From: an uncultured Anaerolineales bacterium
GTDB lineage: Bacteria; Chloroflexota; Anaerolineae; Anaerolineales; Villigracilaceae
Assembly (NCBI GenBank): GCA_937928015.1
Contig: CALFXA010000004.1
Coordinates: 1-22,832, forward strand
Length of the DNA stretch: 22,832 bases
Direction of reading: 5' to 3'
A program made the position numbers and the translations under genes. Each line of letters opens with the position of its first letter. Within the stretch, counting starts at the first letter, position 1. Below, piece after piece: positions 1-7,185 of this stretch. A model generated the notes under the pieces. It was given only the letters and a program-made list of their open reading frames with translations. It made no database searches and had not been told where the DNA came from.

Positions 1-886
1 CGCCGGTCGACGGGTTGCGCGTGAAGGCCACGCCCGTACCCGCGTCATCGCCCATGTTGCCGAAGACCATGGTCACGATGTTGACGGCGGTACCGAGGCT
101 GTCAGAGATGCCGGTCGCCTTGCGGTAGTCGATGGCGCGCTTGCCCATCCAGGATTCGAACACGGCCTGGGTAGCCAGTTCCAACTGCTTGTACACATCC
201 TGCGGGAAGTCGAAACCAACGTGCTTCTTGAAGACTTCCTTGAAGGTGGCAACCAACGCCATCCAGTCGTCAGCGGTCATCTCGGTATCGAGCTTGTAGC
301 CCTTGCTGGCCTTGTACTCGGCCATCGGGTGCTCGAAGACCTCGTCGTCGAGGTTGAACACGGTGGTACCGAACATCTCGACCAGGCGGCGATAGGAATC
401 CCACACGAAGCGCGGGTTGCCCGTCAGTTCGGTCAGGCCCTCGGCCACGGCATCGTTCAAACCGATGTTGAGGATGGTGTTCATCATGCCAGGCATGGAG
501 AACTTGGCGCCCGAGCGGCAGGAGACCAACAGCGGATTCTTGGGATCGCCGAACGTCTTGCCGGTGGCCTTTTCCACCTTCTTCATCGAAGCGAGCTGCT
601 GTTCCCATTGACCCTTCGGGAACTTGCCAGCCTTGCGGAACTCGTTGCAGGCTTCGGTGGTGACGGTGAAGCCGGGGGGCACGGGCACGCCGGCACGGGT
701 CATGTCGGCCAGACCAGCGCCTTTGCCGCCCAACAGGGCGCGCACGCCTTCCCACGAACCAGCGTACTTCTCGGCAGCCTTCACTTCCTCGAACAAGTAC
801 ACCCACTTCTTCGGGGTCGCGGCCGCCTTCTTGGCGGGTTTCTTTACAGCGACCTTTTTGACAGTCTTTTTGGTTTTAGTAACCAC
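1..886 (-). CDS. ppdK: Pyruvate, phosphate dikinase, N-terminal part (cut by window edge)
   Basis: PPDK interconverts pyruvate, ATP and Pi with PEP, AMP and PPi in the cytoplasm. About 295 codons are visible and the rest lies beyond base 1. The nucleotide-binding domain shows GGKGAGLADM (about residues 53-62), the family block SGAKFSMPGMMNT, and GVAFTRNPSTG at the edge. The start is GTG at 886, chosen because AAGGAGG at 892-898 sits 5 nt upstream; an overlapping ATG at 888 is in a different frame. Residues 1-25 are a Lys/Ala/Val-rich extension (VKKVAVKKPAKKAAATPKK) before the usual start KKWVYLFEE; typical PPDKs lack it. The gene is transcribed away from the response regulator. The family assignment is firm; the role of the tail is unknown. 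Confidence 0.95.
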   Translation of the reverse strand, partial: MVTKTKKTVKKVAVKKPAKKAAATPKKWVYLFEEVKAAEKYAGSWEGVRALLGGKGAGLADMTRAGVPVPPGFTVTTEACNEFRKAGKFPKGQWEQQLASMKKVEKATGKTFGDPKNPLLVSCRSGAKFSMPGMMNTILNIGLNDAVAEGLTELTGNPRFVWDSYRRLVEMFGTTVFNLDDEVFEHPMAEYKASKGYKLDTEMTADDWMALVATFKEVFKKHVGFDFPQDVYKQLELATQAVFESWMGKRAIDYRKATGISDSLGTAVNIVTMVFGNMGDDAGTGVAFTRNPSTG

Positions 887-1289
887 ATGAACCTCCTTAC
901 AGGTTATGAAATCGATTTAATTGTGTGAATTTTACCACAAGGAATTTGGACAAAAGTGATGACTTTTACATACGATTGTCAGTAAGTTGGGTGCGACAAC
1001 AAAGTAGAACCCGCTCACCTCCGCTGCTCCGGCCCGGTTTCATGACAATACATGGAATGAGAACAGGGCATCCGATTCTGGAAAGCGTCAACCAAAAAAG
1101 CCTCCTTCAAGACATCGTGCAACACAGATTCATGCTCTTCCATAAAGAGAGAAACAACAATCTGCGGAAGGAGTTGTTGAATGTTTGCCATTTTGCAAAG
1201 GATAACACATTTCCATGCATGCAACTGTTAACCCACTGCAAAGTAAAAAAAACAGTAAATCATGGATAATAGGGCCAGTGGAAAATACT
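887..1289. other. Divergent intergenic region, no convincing gene
   Basis: About 400 bases separate ppdK (minus) and the response regulator (plus). The DNA is more AT-rich than the flanking genes and should hold both promoters. A TAAAAT box at 929-934 (minus) and GATAAT at 1265-1270 (plus) could be -10 elements, but neither has a good -35. A 16-codon ORF at 1181-1231 has AAGGAG 7 nt upstream and could be a leader peptide; there is no further support. The longer ORFs here show no recognisable domain. Confidence 0.5.
892..898 (-). promoter_or_regulatory. Shine-Dalgarno site that fixes the GTG start of ppdK
   Basis: Read on the minus strand the bases are AAGGAGG, 5 nt before GTG at 886. The nearby ATG at 888 would lie only 3 nt away and opens a frame without PPDK similarity, so this site supports GTG initiation. 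Confidence 0.8.
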
Positions 1290-1721
1290 ATGCCTATCAA
1301 CCTTTTGGTCATCGATGACGATAACGCCGTAACCGAATTGCTTTCCCTGCTGCTCAGGTCGCATGGGTATGATGTTACCGCGGTCAATAGCGGCCCCGAA
1401 GGCATCGCAGTGTTGCACGAGAAAAAAATCGACCTGGTCGTCCTCGACCTGATGATGCCAGACATGGACGGATGGGAAGTCTGCAAGGGTGTGCGCAGCT
1501 TCAGCAACGTCCCCATCATCATCCTCTCTGCGCTCAACGATCCCGGTATGATTGCCAGCATCCTCGATGCGGGCGCCGACGATTATCTCACCAAGCCCAC
1601 GCCCAGCAGTGTACTGGTGGCGCACATCAAACAACTGGTGCGCCGCACAGCAACCGGGACTCTGCGGGCAACGGGCCCCTTTCATCCCACGTTAGGGACT
1701 CACCCCCTGCCCATCCATTAG
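1290..1721 (+). CDS. Single-domain response regulator (CheY/OmpR-type receiver)
   Basis: This 143-residue protein is a phosphoacceptor receiver domain. It shows the acidic pocket D9-D10-D11, phosphorylation site D53 in LVVLDLMMPDMDGWE, the switch S80 in ILSA, and the invariant K102 in TKP. After about residue 115 only a short tail (TGTLRATGPFHPTLG) remains, with no DNA-binding domain, although the fold after the receiver resembles an OmpR-family linker. It may therefore act by protein contact, or be a truncated OmpR regulator. The start is ATG at 1290, where homology begins; an upstream in-frame ATG at 1215 would add 25 residues with no domain. No histidine kinase is adjacent, so it is an orphan here. 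Confidence 0.88.
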   Translation: MPINLLVIDDDNAVTELLSLLLRSHGYDVTAVNSGPEGIAVLHEKKIDLVVLDLMMPDMDGWEVCKGVRSFSNVPIIILSALNDPGMIASILDAGADDYLTKPTPSSVLVAHIKQLVRRTATGTLRATGPFHPTLGTHPLPIH

Positions 1722-1752
1722 CCTGAACCTTCAACCTGATCCCGTTAGAAAA

Positions 1753-1778
1753 CGCGCCCGTCGAATTCGACGGGCGCG
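1753..1778. terminator. Intrinsic terminator between convergent genes
   Basis: A perfect 26-bp palindrome (13 bp per arm, GC-rich outer part, AATT centre) lies between the stop of the response regulator and the stop of the alpha/beta hydrolase. On the minus strand the hairpin is followed by TTTTC, so it best serves the hydrolase transcript. The plus side has only a weak T-tract. Confidence 0.75.
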
Positions 1779-1786
1779 GGTGATTC

Positions 1787-2527
1787 TCATGCCAAAGTTT
1801 TAAGCGCTTCGGCCACGGCCTGCGGAGACTCCATCATCGGCAGGTGGCCCACATCGTGCAGGGTAAATAACTTCGCCTGCGGAACCGCCGCTTGCACCTC
1901 ATGCGCGCGCTCGATGGGAATCAATATATCCGCATCGCCGTGAATAAGCGCAAGAGGTACATTAAGTTGGGACAACAGATCGGTCGAGTCGAGACGCTCG
2001 GCCATGGCGCGCAGCGCGCCGATCACACCCGCAGGGGTCTGCTGCTCGATCAAGGCACGGATGAAACCATGCAAGCTGACGTCGGCTGTCAGCTTGGGCG
2101 TCATGGCATCAGCCACGACACCGACGCCATTCTGAGCAACATTCTCGGCGGTCTTGTAACGGCCTTCGCGGGTTTCAGGTTTATCGGCCAATACTTGTGA
2201 CGCCACCAGCCCCAGTTCGCGCACGCGCGCGGGATAGGCGCGGAAGAAAGCCAGCGCCACGTACCCGCCCATGGAATGTCCCGCCAACGCGGCCTGGGGG
2301 ATGCCCAACTCGTCGAGTAGTTCGGCCAGGTCGGAGGCCATGTCAGCCAGGGTGTAGGAGTCGGTGAGAGAGGCCGAGGCGCCGAATCCGCGCAGATCGG
2401 GCAGGATCAGGTCGAAGGTCCCAGACAGGAGAGCGGCGGTTTCATCCCAGATGGAATGATCCAACGGGTAGCCGTGGATCAGCACCAACGGCGTCCCCTG
2501 CCCTTGTCGCGTATATGCCAGTTGCAT
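1787..2527 (-). CDS. Alpha/beta-fold hydrolase
   Basis: A 246-residue cytoplasmic hydrolase without signal peptide. It has the oxyanion-hole motif LIHGYPLD (residues 16-23), nucleophile S85 in AGHSMGG, acid D200 in HGDADILIP and catalytic H228 in DVGHLP, so the Ser-Asp-His triad is complete. The length is typical for the family (esterase, haloperoxidase or MenH-like). The substrate cannot be told from sequence. ATG at 2527 has GAGG 5 nt upstream inside the end of the preceding exonuclease gene, 6 nt away, so the two are probably cotranscribed. A palindromic terminator follows at 1753-1778. Confidence 0.93.
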   Translation of the reverse strand: MQLAYTRQGQGTPLVLIHGYPLDHSIWDETAALLSGTFDLILPDLRGFGASASLTDSYTLADMASDLAELLDELGIPQAALAGHSMGGYVALAFFRAYPARVRELGLVASQVLADKPETREGRYKTAENVAQNGVGVVADAMTPKLTADVSLHGFIRALIEQQTPAGVIGALRAMAERLDSTDLLSQLNVPLALIHGDADILIPIERAHEVQAAVPQAKLFTLHDVGHLPMMESPQAVAEALKTLA

Positions 2528-2533
2528 GAGTCC

Positions 2534-3070
2534 TCACTTCCAGTTGACGGGGAGTTTCAATTTGCTGCCGAGCTTCGAGTAGTAATACACAAAACCGTTG
2601 TCACGGCCAAACTCGTACACACGGCGGGTGATGTCCACATCGGCCTTGCAATATTCGGCCACCTTGTCGAGTTCGCCATTGCGGAACCACTCCACGGATT
2701 GCACGCCGTCGGCGGTCTTGGTGGCGCCAAGGGTGGCTTTAGCCAGCGAGTCGAGGCTGAGGCGGAATCCCAGGGCCTTGAAGATGTCGGCCAGCATATC
2801 GGTGGAGCGGAAGGCGCGGAAGTTTTCTTGCGGGGCGTAGGGTTTGAGGACTTCGTAATCAAAGTTGAGGATATTGAAGCCCACCACGCGGTCGGCGGCC
2901 TTGAGCTCAGCCACCAGCGCGACGGCGTCTTTTTCCCAGTACACGGCGAAATCATTGCGCGCCGTGGACCAGGTGACGCCACAAGCCAGGCCTAATTGCG
3001 CCACGCCCGTGCGTCCACCGACATCTTCGAAGAGCTTTTGTGTTTCAAGATCAAAATAGACGATGTTCAC
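2534..3070 (-). CDS. RNase H-like 3'-5' exonuclease domain protein (DEDD type)
   Basis: About 178 residues forming a single exonuclease-like domain. Counting from the GTG start, it has exo I YFDLET (D7, E9), exo II VGFNILNFD (D71) and exo III YCKADVDIT (D144, with D146 nearby), the four acidic metal ligands of DEDD nucleases. It resembles the predicted RNase_H_2/YprB-like group in size and in the FNxxNFD block. GTG at 3070 was chosen because GAGAGG lies 4-5 nt upstream; an in-frame TTG at 3082 would add four residues and overlap that site. It is cotranscribed with the hydrolase downstream. Whether it acts on DNA or RNA cannot be decided. Confidence 0.8.
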   Translation of the reverse strand: MNIVYFDLETQKLFEDVGGRTGVAQLGLACGVTWSTARNDFAVYWEKDAVALVAELKAADRVVGFNILNFDYEVLKPYAPQENFRAFRSTDMLADIFKALGFRLSLDSLAKATLGATKTADGVQSVEWFRNGELDKVAEYCKADVDITRRVYEFGRDNGFVYYYSKLGSKLKLPVNWK

Positions 3071-3185
3071 TGTACCTCTCAATCATCATCCAGATGCGCT
3101 TTGGACGGCGCATTTTACATTTTCATTCAATAAGCAAAATATACGACAATGTTCTTCGACTTTAGGGCAAAAAACACAAATCCAC

Positions 3186-4838
3186 TCAAGATGAATTGCG
3201 TTGCTCTTCGAGCCAGGACTTGCCAAAAGTCAGCGCTTCTTCCCGCGTGGAAACCTTGCCTGTGGCTTGCGCCTCGCGGATGGCTTCGAGTACACCACCC
3301 ACCACGGGACCCGGCTTGAGGTCCAGGGCGCTCATCAGGTCGTGACCATCCAACAGGCGCGGCGGAGCAATGGTCTCTTCGGGTTTCTCGAAATAGTTTT
3401 CGAGCAGGATGCGGGCCACGTCCAGCGCGGCGCTCCAGGTCTCCTGCTTGAGGTTGGGACCGTGCGTACCGCGCAGGTCGGCCAGCCCGAGCAGGACCAA
3501 CTCCACGCCCGCGGGTCCGCTCTCGCGGAAGAAGCGATAGATGGAGCGGCGCGACGGGGATTTTCCCTCGCCCTCCATGCGGCTGGTATGGAAGTGGAAA
3601 CGCATGTGATTCTTGATGACGATCCGCAGACGGTTCACCTCGTCGTTGCTAAGGTGGAAGGCCAGGGCGCGCTCAGCGGCGACCTCTGCGCCCTGCTCGT
3701 CGTGGTCGAAGAAACGGACGCGACCGCTTTCCTCCACGGTGCGAGTCTGCGGCTTGCACACATCGTGATACAACGCAACCAGGAAGAGCAGTCCGCGCAC
3801 GGAGCGGTCGGTGGTGAGCGGCGTGTCGAAGTGGCGGGCAATCTGCTCGCGGTAGCGGCCGATGCGTAGCGTCAGGAGTCCTGTGTACAGGTCGTTGGTG
3901 GCGTCGGCGCTGTAGCCCACCGCTAGCGCGGATAGGATGTCCGCCAGACTTTGCAGGACGACCAGGGTATGGGACCACACGTCGTGGATGTGCGGTGCGG
4001 ACTGCTCCACGCCTTTCAGGGCGGTCAACTCGGGCAGGAAATACGGCAGGACGCCCAACATCTCCAGCGCGCGGATGGATGCGTCGGGCTTGGGACCGTC
4101 GAAAATCTTGAACAATTCGTCGCGCTGACGTTCCACCGAGGCCCGACCCAACAGCGGTGTGGCCTGCTTCATCCACTCGCGCGTGGACTTGTCGATCTGG
4201 AAACTGAAGGCGGCAGCCTGGCGGATTCCGCGCAACACGCGGATGGGGTCATTGCTCAGCGAGTTCGGCGAGCAGGCGCGGATACGCCTGGCGCGCAGGT
4301 CCGCGGCACCCTCCAATGGGTCGAGGATGGCGTTTTCGCGCAGGTCATACGCCAGAGCGTTGATTGTGAAGTCGCGGTCGCGCAAGTCGTCTTCCAGGGT
4401 CTTGCCGCGGAAGGAGGCGAAGTCGAGGTAGGTGCGTGTTCCATCTTCGGCGGTGTGGATGACGCGGCCCGTATCATGCTCCTCGTCAAGAGTCACGTAA
4501 TCCGCGCCGAGGGCGTTGGCCACCTTGCGAGCCAGCGGAATGGCCTGAGCGGGGACGGTGAAATCAAGATCGTGGGAGACGCGTCCCAACAGCATGTCAC
4601 GTACCGCCCCACCGACCAGATAAATTTCCTGGTCGGGCAGCACAGCGCGGACCTGGTCCACCAACGGCGAGAACATCAATTCGACGGGCATATAAATAAT
4701 CTCAGGGCTTTCCTTGTGACGGGCGGAGAGGGCGGCGCGGCGAGCCAGCTCGGGCGTGCCGCCCTGGGCGATGATGCGTCCATGCAGGCGGGCCACCCAA
4801 CGTCCCGCGTAGGCTGATCGATCCTTTTCGTCTCCCAT
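3186..4838 (-). CDS. cca: CCA tRNA nucleotidyltransferase / poly(A) polymerase family, with N-terminal DUF5678-like domain
   Basis: A 550-residue nucleotidyltransferase that would add or repair the tRNA 3' CCA end (a poly(A) polymerase role is possible). Residues 72-95 carry the head signature YLVGGAVRDMLLG followed by DLDF, giving D90 and D92; the third carboxylate is D140. RDFTINALA (155-163) and the RNA-binding neck region NDPIRVLRGIR (196-206) follow. A C-terminal HD domain has H358-D359 in ALYHDVCKPQTR. Residues 1-50, before the catalytic head, match the DUF5678 pattern (YAGRWVARLHGRIIAQGGTP), an unusual fusion. It lies 23 nt downstream of hpt, apparently in one operon. AGG lies just before the ATG, with GGGGAG further up. 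Confidence 0.93.
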   Translation of the reverse strand: MGDEKDRSAYAGRWVARLHGRIIAQGGTPELARRAALSARHKESPEIIYMPVELMFSPLVDQVRAVLPDQEIYLVGGAVRDMLLGRVSHDLDFTVPAQAIPLARKVANALGADYVTLDEEHDTGRVIHTAEDGTRTYLDFASFRGKTLEDDLRDRDFTINALAYDLRENAILDPLEGAADLRARRIRACSPNSLSNDPIRVLRGIRQAAAFSFQIDKSTREWMKQATPLLGRASVERQRDELFKIFDGPKPDASIRALEMLGVLPYFLPELTALKGVEQSAPHIHDVWSHTLVVLQSLADILSALAVGYSADATNDLYTGLLTLRIGRYREQIARHFDTPLTTDRSVRGLLFLVALYHDVCKPQTRTVEESGRVRFFDHDEQGAEVAAERALAFHLSNDEVNRLRIVIKNHMRFHFHTSRMEGEGKSPSRRSIYRFFRESGPAGVELVLLGLADLRGTHGPNLKQETWSAALDVARILLENYFEKPEETIAPPRLLDGHDLMSALDLKPGPVVGGVLEAIREAQATGKVSTREEALTFGKSWLEEQRNSS

Positions 4839-4861
4839 CCTGCGACTCCCCTTTCATGAGT

Positions 4862-5419
4862 TTACGCGGGCGGTTTGTACTTGTCGAGATCCACGACACC
4901 GACGAAGCGTAGGTTGCGATAGTATTCGTCCAGGTCGAGGCCGTAGCCGAAGACGAACTTGTTGGCGATCTCGAACCCGCAATAGTGGATCGGGATGTAG
5001 GCCTCGCGGCGCGAGGGCTTGTCGAGCAGGGCGCAGACCTTGAGCGACCTGGGCTGACGCGTACCCAACAGGTTCAGCACCGAGGCGATGGTGTGGCCGC
5101 TGTCGATGATGTCTTCGACCAGCAACACGTCCTTGCCGCGGATGTCCATCTGCAGGTCGAGGGTCACACGCGCGGTTCCGCTCGATTCGCGTTTGCCCGC
5201 TCCATACGAGGAGACGGCCATGAAGTCCATCATGTGAGGGACGGTGATGTTGCGGCTCAGGTCAACCATGAAGGGCACGCCGCCGCGCAGGATGCAGATG
5301 AGCAGCAGGTCGGCACCGGCATAGTCCGCGCTGATCTGTTGTCCCAGTTCGGCGACGCGTGCCTGGAGCTTGTCCGCATCGATCAGGATTTCGGAGAGGA
5401 GGTCTTGGTAATTTTGCAT
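4862..5419 (-). CDS. hpt: Hypoxanthine phosphoribosyltransferase
   Basis: A 185-residue purine salvage enzyme that makes IMP or GMP from hypoxanthine or guanine plus PRPP. It shows the PPi loop ILRGGVPF, the flexible-loop region SSYGAGKRESSG, the PRPP-binding signature VLLVEDIIDSGHTI, and the C-terminal base-contact region FVFGYGLDLDEYYRNL. The length is normal. The ATG at 5419 is preferred; an in-frame TTG at 5428 would overlap the stop of the upstream zinc-ribbon gene. Either choice implies translational coupling. It sits between the zinc-ribbon gene and cca in an apparent operon. Confidence 0.95.
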   Translation of the reverse strand: MQNYQDLLSEILIDADKLQARVAELGQQISADYAGADLLLICILRGGVPFMVDLSRNITVPHMMDFMAVSSYGAGKRESSGTARVTLDLQMDIRGKDVLLVEDIIDSGHTIASVLNLLGTRQPRSLKVCALLDKPSRREAYIPIHYCGFEIANKFVFGYGLDLDEYYRNLRFVGVVDLDKYKPPA

Positions 5420-5424
5420 TTTCT

Positions 5425-5676
5425 TCAACTATTTTCTTGGGCTATACGATCTGGCCCAGCATAAAATTTGAGCAACCCACAACGTTCACAACGGTAGGCT
5501 AAGATGTAGTGCTGCCGCTTTCCTTTTGTCTTCACCCATCCCAAAAGGTTTCTTTCCAAATTTCCTTCCAGCCAAAATGCTCTATCTTCTATATGCCCCA
5601 AAGCATCCAGCTCGGCCACAACATGTCCCTTTTCCATTTTTCCACCGCATTCATTGCAAGTCATGTTTCTGGTCAT
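5425..5676 (-). CDS. Small zinc-ribbon protein (DUF6487-like)
   Basis: An 83-residue protein with two CxxC knuckles (C7/C10 near the N-terminus and C63/C66 in YRCERCGLLKFY) flanking a beta-rich middle with conserved Trp and Gly. The layout fits small zinc-ribbon families such as DUF6487, in which the ribbon surrounds a GWxxxxGK-type segment. The molecular role is unknown. ATG at 5676 has AAAGG 6 nt upstream. It is the first gene of the zinc ribbon-hpt-cca group, and its stop abuts hpt. Confidence 0.75.
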   Translation of the reverse strand: MTRNMTCNECGGKMEKGHVVAELDALGHIEDRAFWLEGNLERNLLGWVKTKGKRQHYILAYRCERCGLLKFYAGPDRIAQENS

Positions 5677-5749
5677 GGAAGTACCTTTTCGCTCCTGCTG
5701 CCGCTGAGGATGGGGCTATAGCAAATGATTAACGCGGGACTTCGCCCCA

Positions 5750-6319
5750 CTAACGTGGGACTTCGTGATGAACGCGACAGCGGGCCTCATACAACTCGGA
5801 GGCACCAACAATCACAACGGGATCATCATAGCGGGCAGGCTTGCCGTTGACCAGGCGTTGGGTACGCGAGGCTTCGTCGCCGCAGACCATGCAGATGGCG
5901 TGCAGTTTATCCACACGCTCGGCCACGGCCATCAGACGCGGCATCGGGCCGAAGGGCTCGCCGCGGAAGTCCATGTCCAGGCCTGCCAGGATCACGCGGA
6001 TTCCCCGCTCGGCCAGGGTGCGGGATACTTCCACGACTTCAGGATCGAAGAATTGGGCTTCGTCGATGCCGACCACGGTGGTGTCGGCGTCCATGCGGGT
6101 GAAGATGTCCTGTGCGTTTTGAATCGGGATGGCGTCGAAATCGGCGCCCGCATGTGAGGTCACCTTCTCGACGGCGTAGCGCACGTCAATGGCGGGCTTG
6201 AAGACCTGGACCTTCTGTTTGGCAATGGTGGCGCGCACCAGGCGGCGGATCAACTCGTCCGTCTTGCCGCTGAACATGGAACCGCAGACGACTTCGATGG
6301 AACCGTGGGTATGTCTCAT
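5750..6319 (-). CDS. tdk: Thymidine kinase (class II, zinc-binding)
   Basis: A 189-residue salvage kinase that phosphorylates thymidine with ATP. The P-loop is GSMFSGKT (residues 13-20), the Walker B/catalytic block DEAQFF (86-91, base E87), and the lasso region [12 protein letters not shown] (113-124). Structural zinc ligands are C143 and C146 in CMVCG and C181 with H184 in CRVHH. This is the bacterial/vaccinia-type TK, not the herpes type. ATG at 6319 has AAAGGA just upstream. A dedicated promoter lies at 6361-6388, and a weak hairpin with G-U pairs follows the stop (5734-5750). Confidence 0.97.
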   Translation of the reverse strand: MRHTHGSIEVVCGSMFSGKTDELIRRLVRATIAKQKVQVFKPAIDVRYAVEKVTSHAGADFDAIPIQNAQDIFTRMDADTTVVGIDEAQFFDPEVVEVSRTLAERGIRVILAGLDMDFRGEPFGPMPRLMAVAERVDKLHAICMVCGDEASRTQRLVNGKPARYDDPVVIVGASELYEARCRVHHEVPR

Positions 6320-6360
6320 GAGTCCTTTTCTCGCTTGCGAGGATGATTTGCGATGGTTCT

Positions 6361-6388
6361 ATTATAGCAAACAGGCAGACGTTTTCAC
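6361..6388 (-). promoter_or_regulatory. Extended -10 sigma-A promoter for tdk
   Basis: On the minus strand TGCTATAAT (extended -10, box at 6361-6366) lies 16 nt from GTGAAA (6383-6388, 4 of 6 matches to TTGACA). It sits about 42 nt upstream of tdk. The -35 falls inside the loop and arm of the rpmE terminator hairpin. Confidence 0.65.
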
Positions 6389-6398
6389 GTCTGCCTGT
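6371..6398 (-). terminator. Terminator hairpin after rpmE
   Basis: A perfect 12-bp stem (ACAGGCAGACGT and its complement) with a 4-nt loop lies 22 nt after the rpmE stop. On the minus strand an A-rich stretch precedes it and a short TTGC tract follows, so the U-run is weak. It overlaps the tdk promoter. Confidence 0.65.
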
Positions 6399-6420
6399 CG
6401 TTTTACCAGAAAAGGGAAGC

Positions 6421-6894
6421 TTACGCCGCAGCGGGAGCTTCGGGAAGTTCGTAACCGAGAGCGCGGAGCTTCTTCTTGGCCGCGGTCAGCGAGGACTGGC
6501 CGAAGCCAGCGATCGCCAGGATGGCCTCGTCGCCTTCGCCGAGTTTCGCCAGGAGTTGGTTGACCGTAGCGATGCCTTCCTTCTTGAGGGCCTCGGTGGC
6601 GCGGGCGGCCAGGCCGAGATCTTCGACGGTGCGTTCGGGAGCGGCCTTGGCGGCTTCGCGGGCCTGCTGGGCATCGACATGGGTCTGGCGGGCCTGGAGC
6701 TTCTTATAGAAGCGGTCCACCTGGCCTTCGATGTCGATGATGCGGGCGGCTTCGCCGCTGAAGAACGGGTGGCAGTTCGAGCACACGTCCACGCGCAGTT
6801 CCTTGCGGGTCGAGCCCGTGGTCCAGGTCTTGCCGCAGGAGGCGCAAGTGACCTTGGCGTCGGGATAGTAGGTGGGATGAATCTTTTCTCTCAT
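6421..6894 (-). CDS. rpmE: Ribosomal protein bL31 fused to an RpoA C-terminal-like domain
   Basis: A 157-residue protein. Residues 1-70 are bL31 of the zinc-binding (C+) type: [11 protein letters not shown]17/C20 and C38/C41, then HPFFSG and VDRFYKKL. bL31 is usually 65-85 residues. After an Ala-rich linker, residues 90-151 ([19 protein letters not shown], then [19 protein letters not shown]) align by eye with the helix-hairpin-helix C-terminal domain of RNA polymerase alpha. R98 falls at the position of E. coli R265 and G132/S135 at G296/S299, but N268 and K298 are E and S here. The start is ATG at 6894, with AGGA upstream; an upstream in-frame start adds 12 residues lacking homology. It is the last gene of rplU-rpmA-rpmE, 10 nt after rpmA. 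Confidence 0.93.
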   Translation of the reverse strand: MREKIHPTYYPDAKVTCASCGKTWTTGSTRKELRVDVCSNCHPFFSGEAARIIDIEGQVDRFYKKLQARQTHVDAQQAREAAKAAPERTVEDLGLAARATEALKKEGIATVNQLLAKLGEGDEAILAIAGFGQSSLTAAKKKLRALGYELPEAPAAA

Positions 6895-6904
6895 CGTAAA
6901 GTTC

Positions 6905-7168
6905 CTATTCCGCCGGGGTCTCGGGCACAACGTTGACGCGTTTGCGGCCGTGGATGATGTCGAACATCACCACGCCGTCAGCGGTGGCGAACAGGGTGTC
7001 ATCCTTGCCCACCAGCACGTTCAGGCCGGGTTTGATCTTCGTGCCGCGCTGGCGAACAAGGATGTTGCCAGAGAGCACGAACTGACCAGCGTAGCGCTTC
7101 ACGCCCAGGCGCTGGGAATTGCTGTCTCGTCCGTTGCGGCTTGAACCGCCGCCTTTTTTATGAGCCAT
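6905..7168 (-). CDS. rpmA: 50S ribosomal protein bL27
   Basis: An 87-residue ribosomal protein whose N-terminus reaches the peptidyl transferase centre. The canonical start [16 protein letters not shown] is followed by [20 protein letters not shown] and the glycine-rich core. There is no N-terminal propeptide of the Firmicutes type. GAGAGG lies 5-6 nt before ATG 7168. It is the middle gene of rplU-rpmA-rpmE and, unlike both neighbours, carries no extra domain. Confidence 0.98.
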   Translation of the reverse strand: MAHKKGGGSSRNGRDSNSQRLGVKRYAGQFVLSGNILVRQRGTKIKPGLNVLVGKDDTLFATADGVVMFDIIHGRKRVNVVPETPAE

Positions 7169-7185
7169 TTCTACCTCTCACATTC

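Noticed and set aside
270..806. Minus-strand frame of 178 codons inside ppdK
   Set aside because: The PPDK motifs are in another minus frame that runs from GTG 886 through the window edge.
1181..1231. Sixteen-codon ORF with AAGGAG 7 nt upstream, before the response regulator
   Set aside because: Too short to support without conservation; no regulatory codon pattern is visible. It is noted in the intergenic entry only.
3094..3113. ATGCGC/GCGCAT hairpin upstream of the exonuclease gene
   Set aside because: Only a 6-bp stem, with a T-tract on the strand that has no gene; likely chance.
5734..5750. Terminator hairpin after tdk
   Set aside because: The 7-bp stem needs two G-U pairs and has no T-run, so it is too weak for a separate entry.
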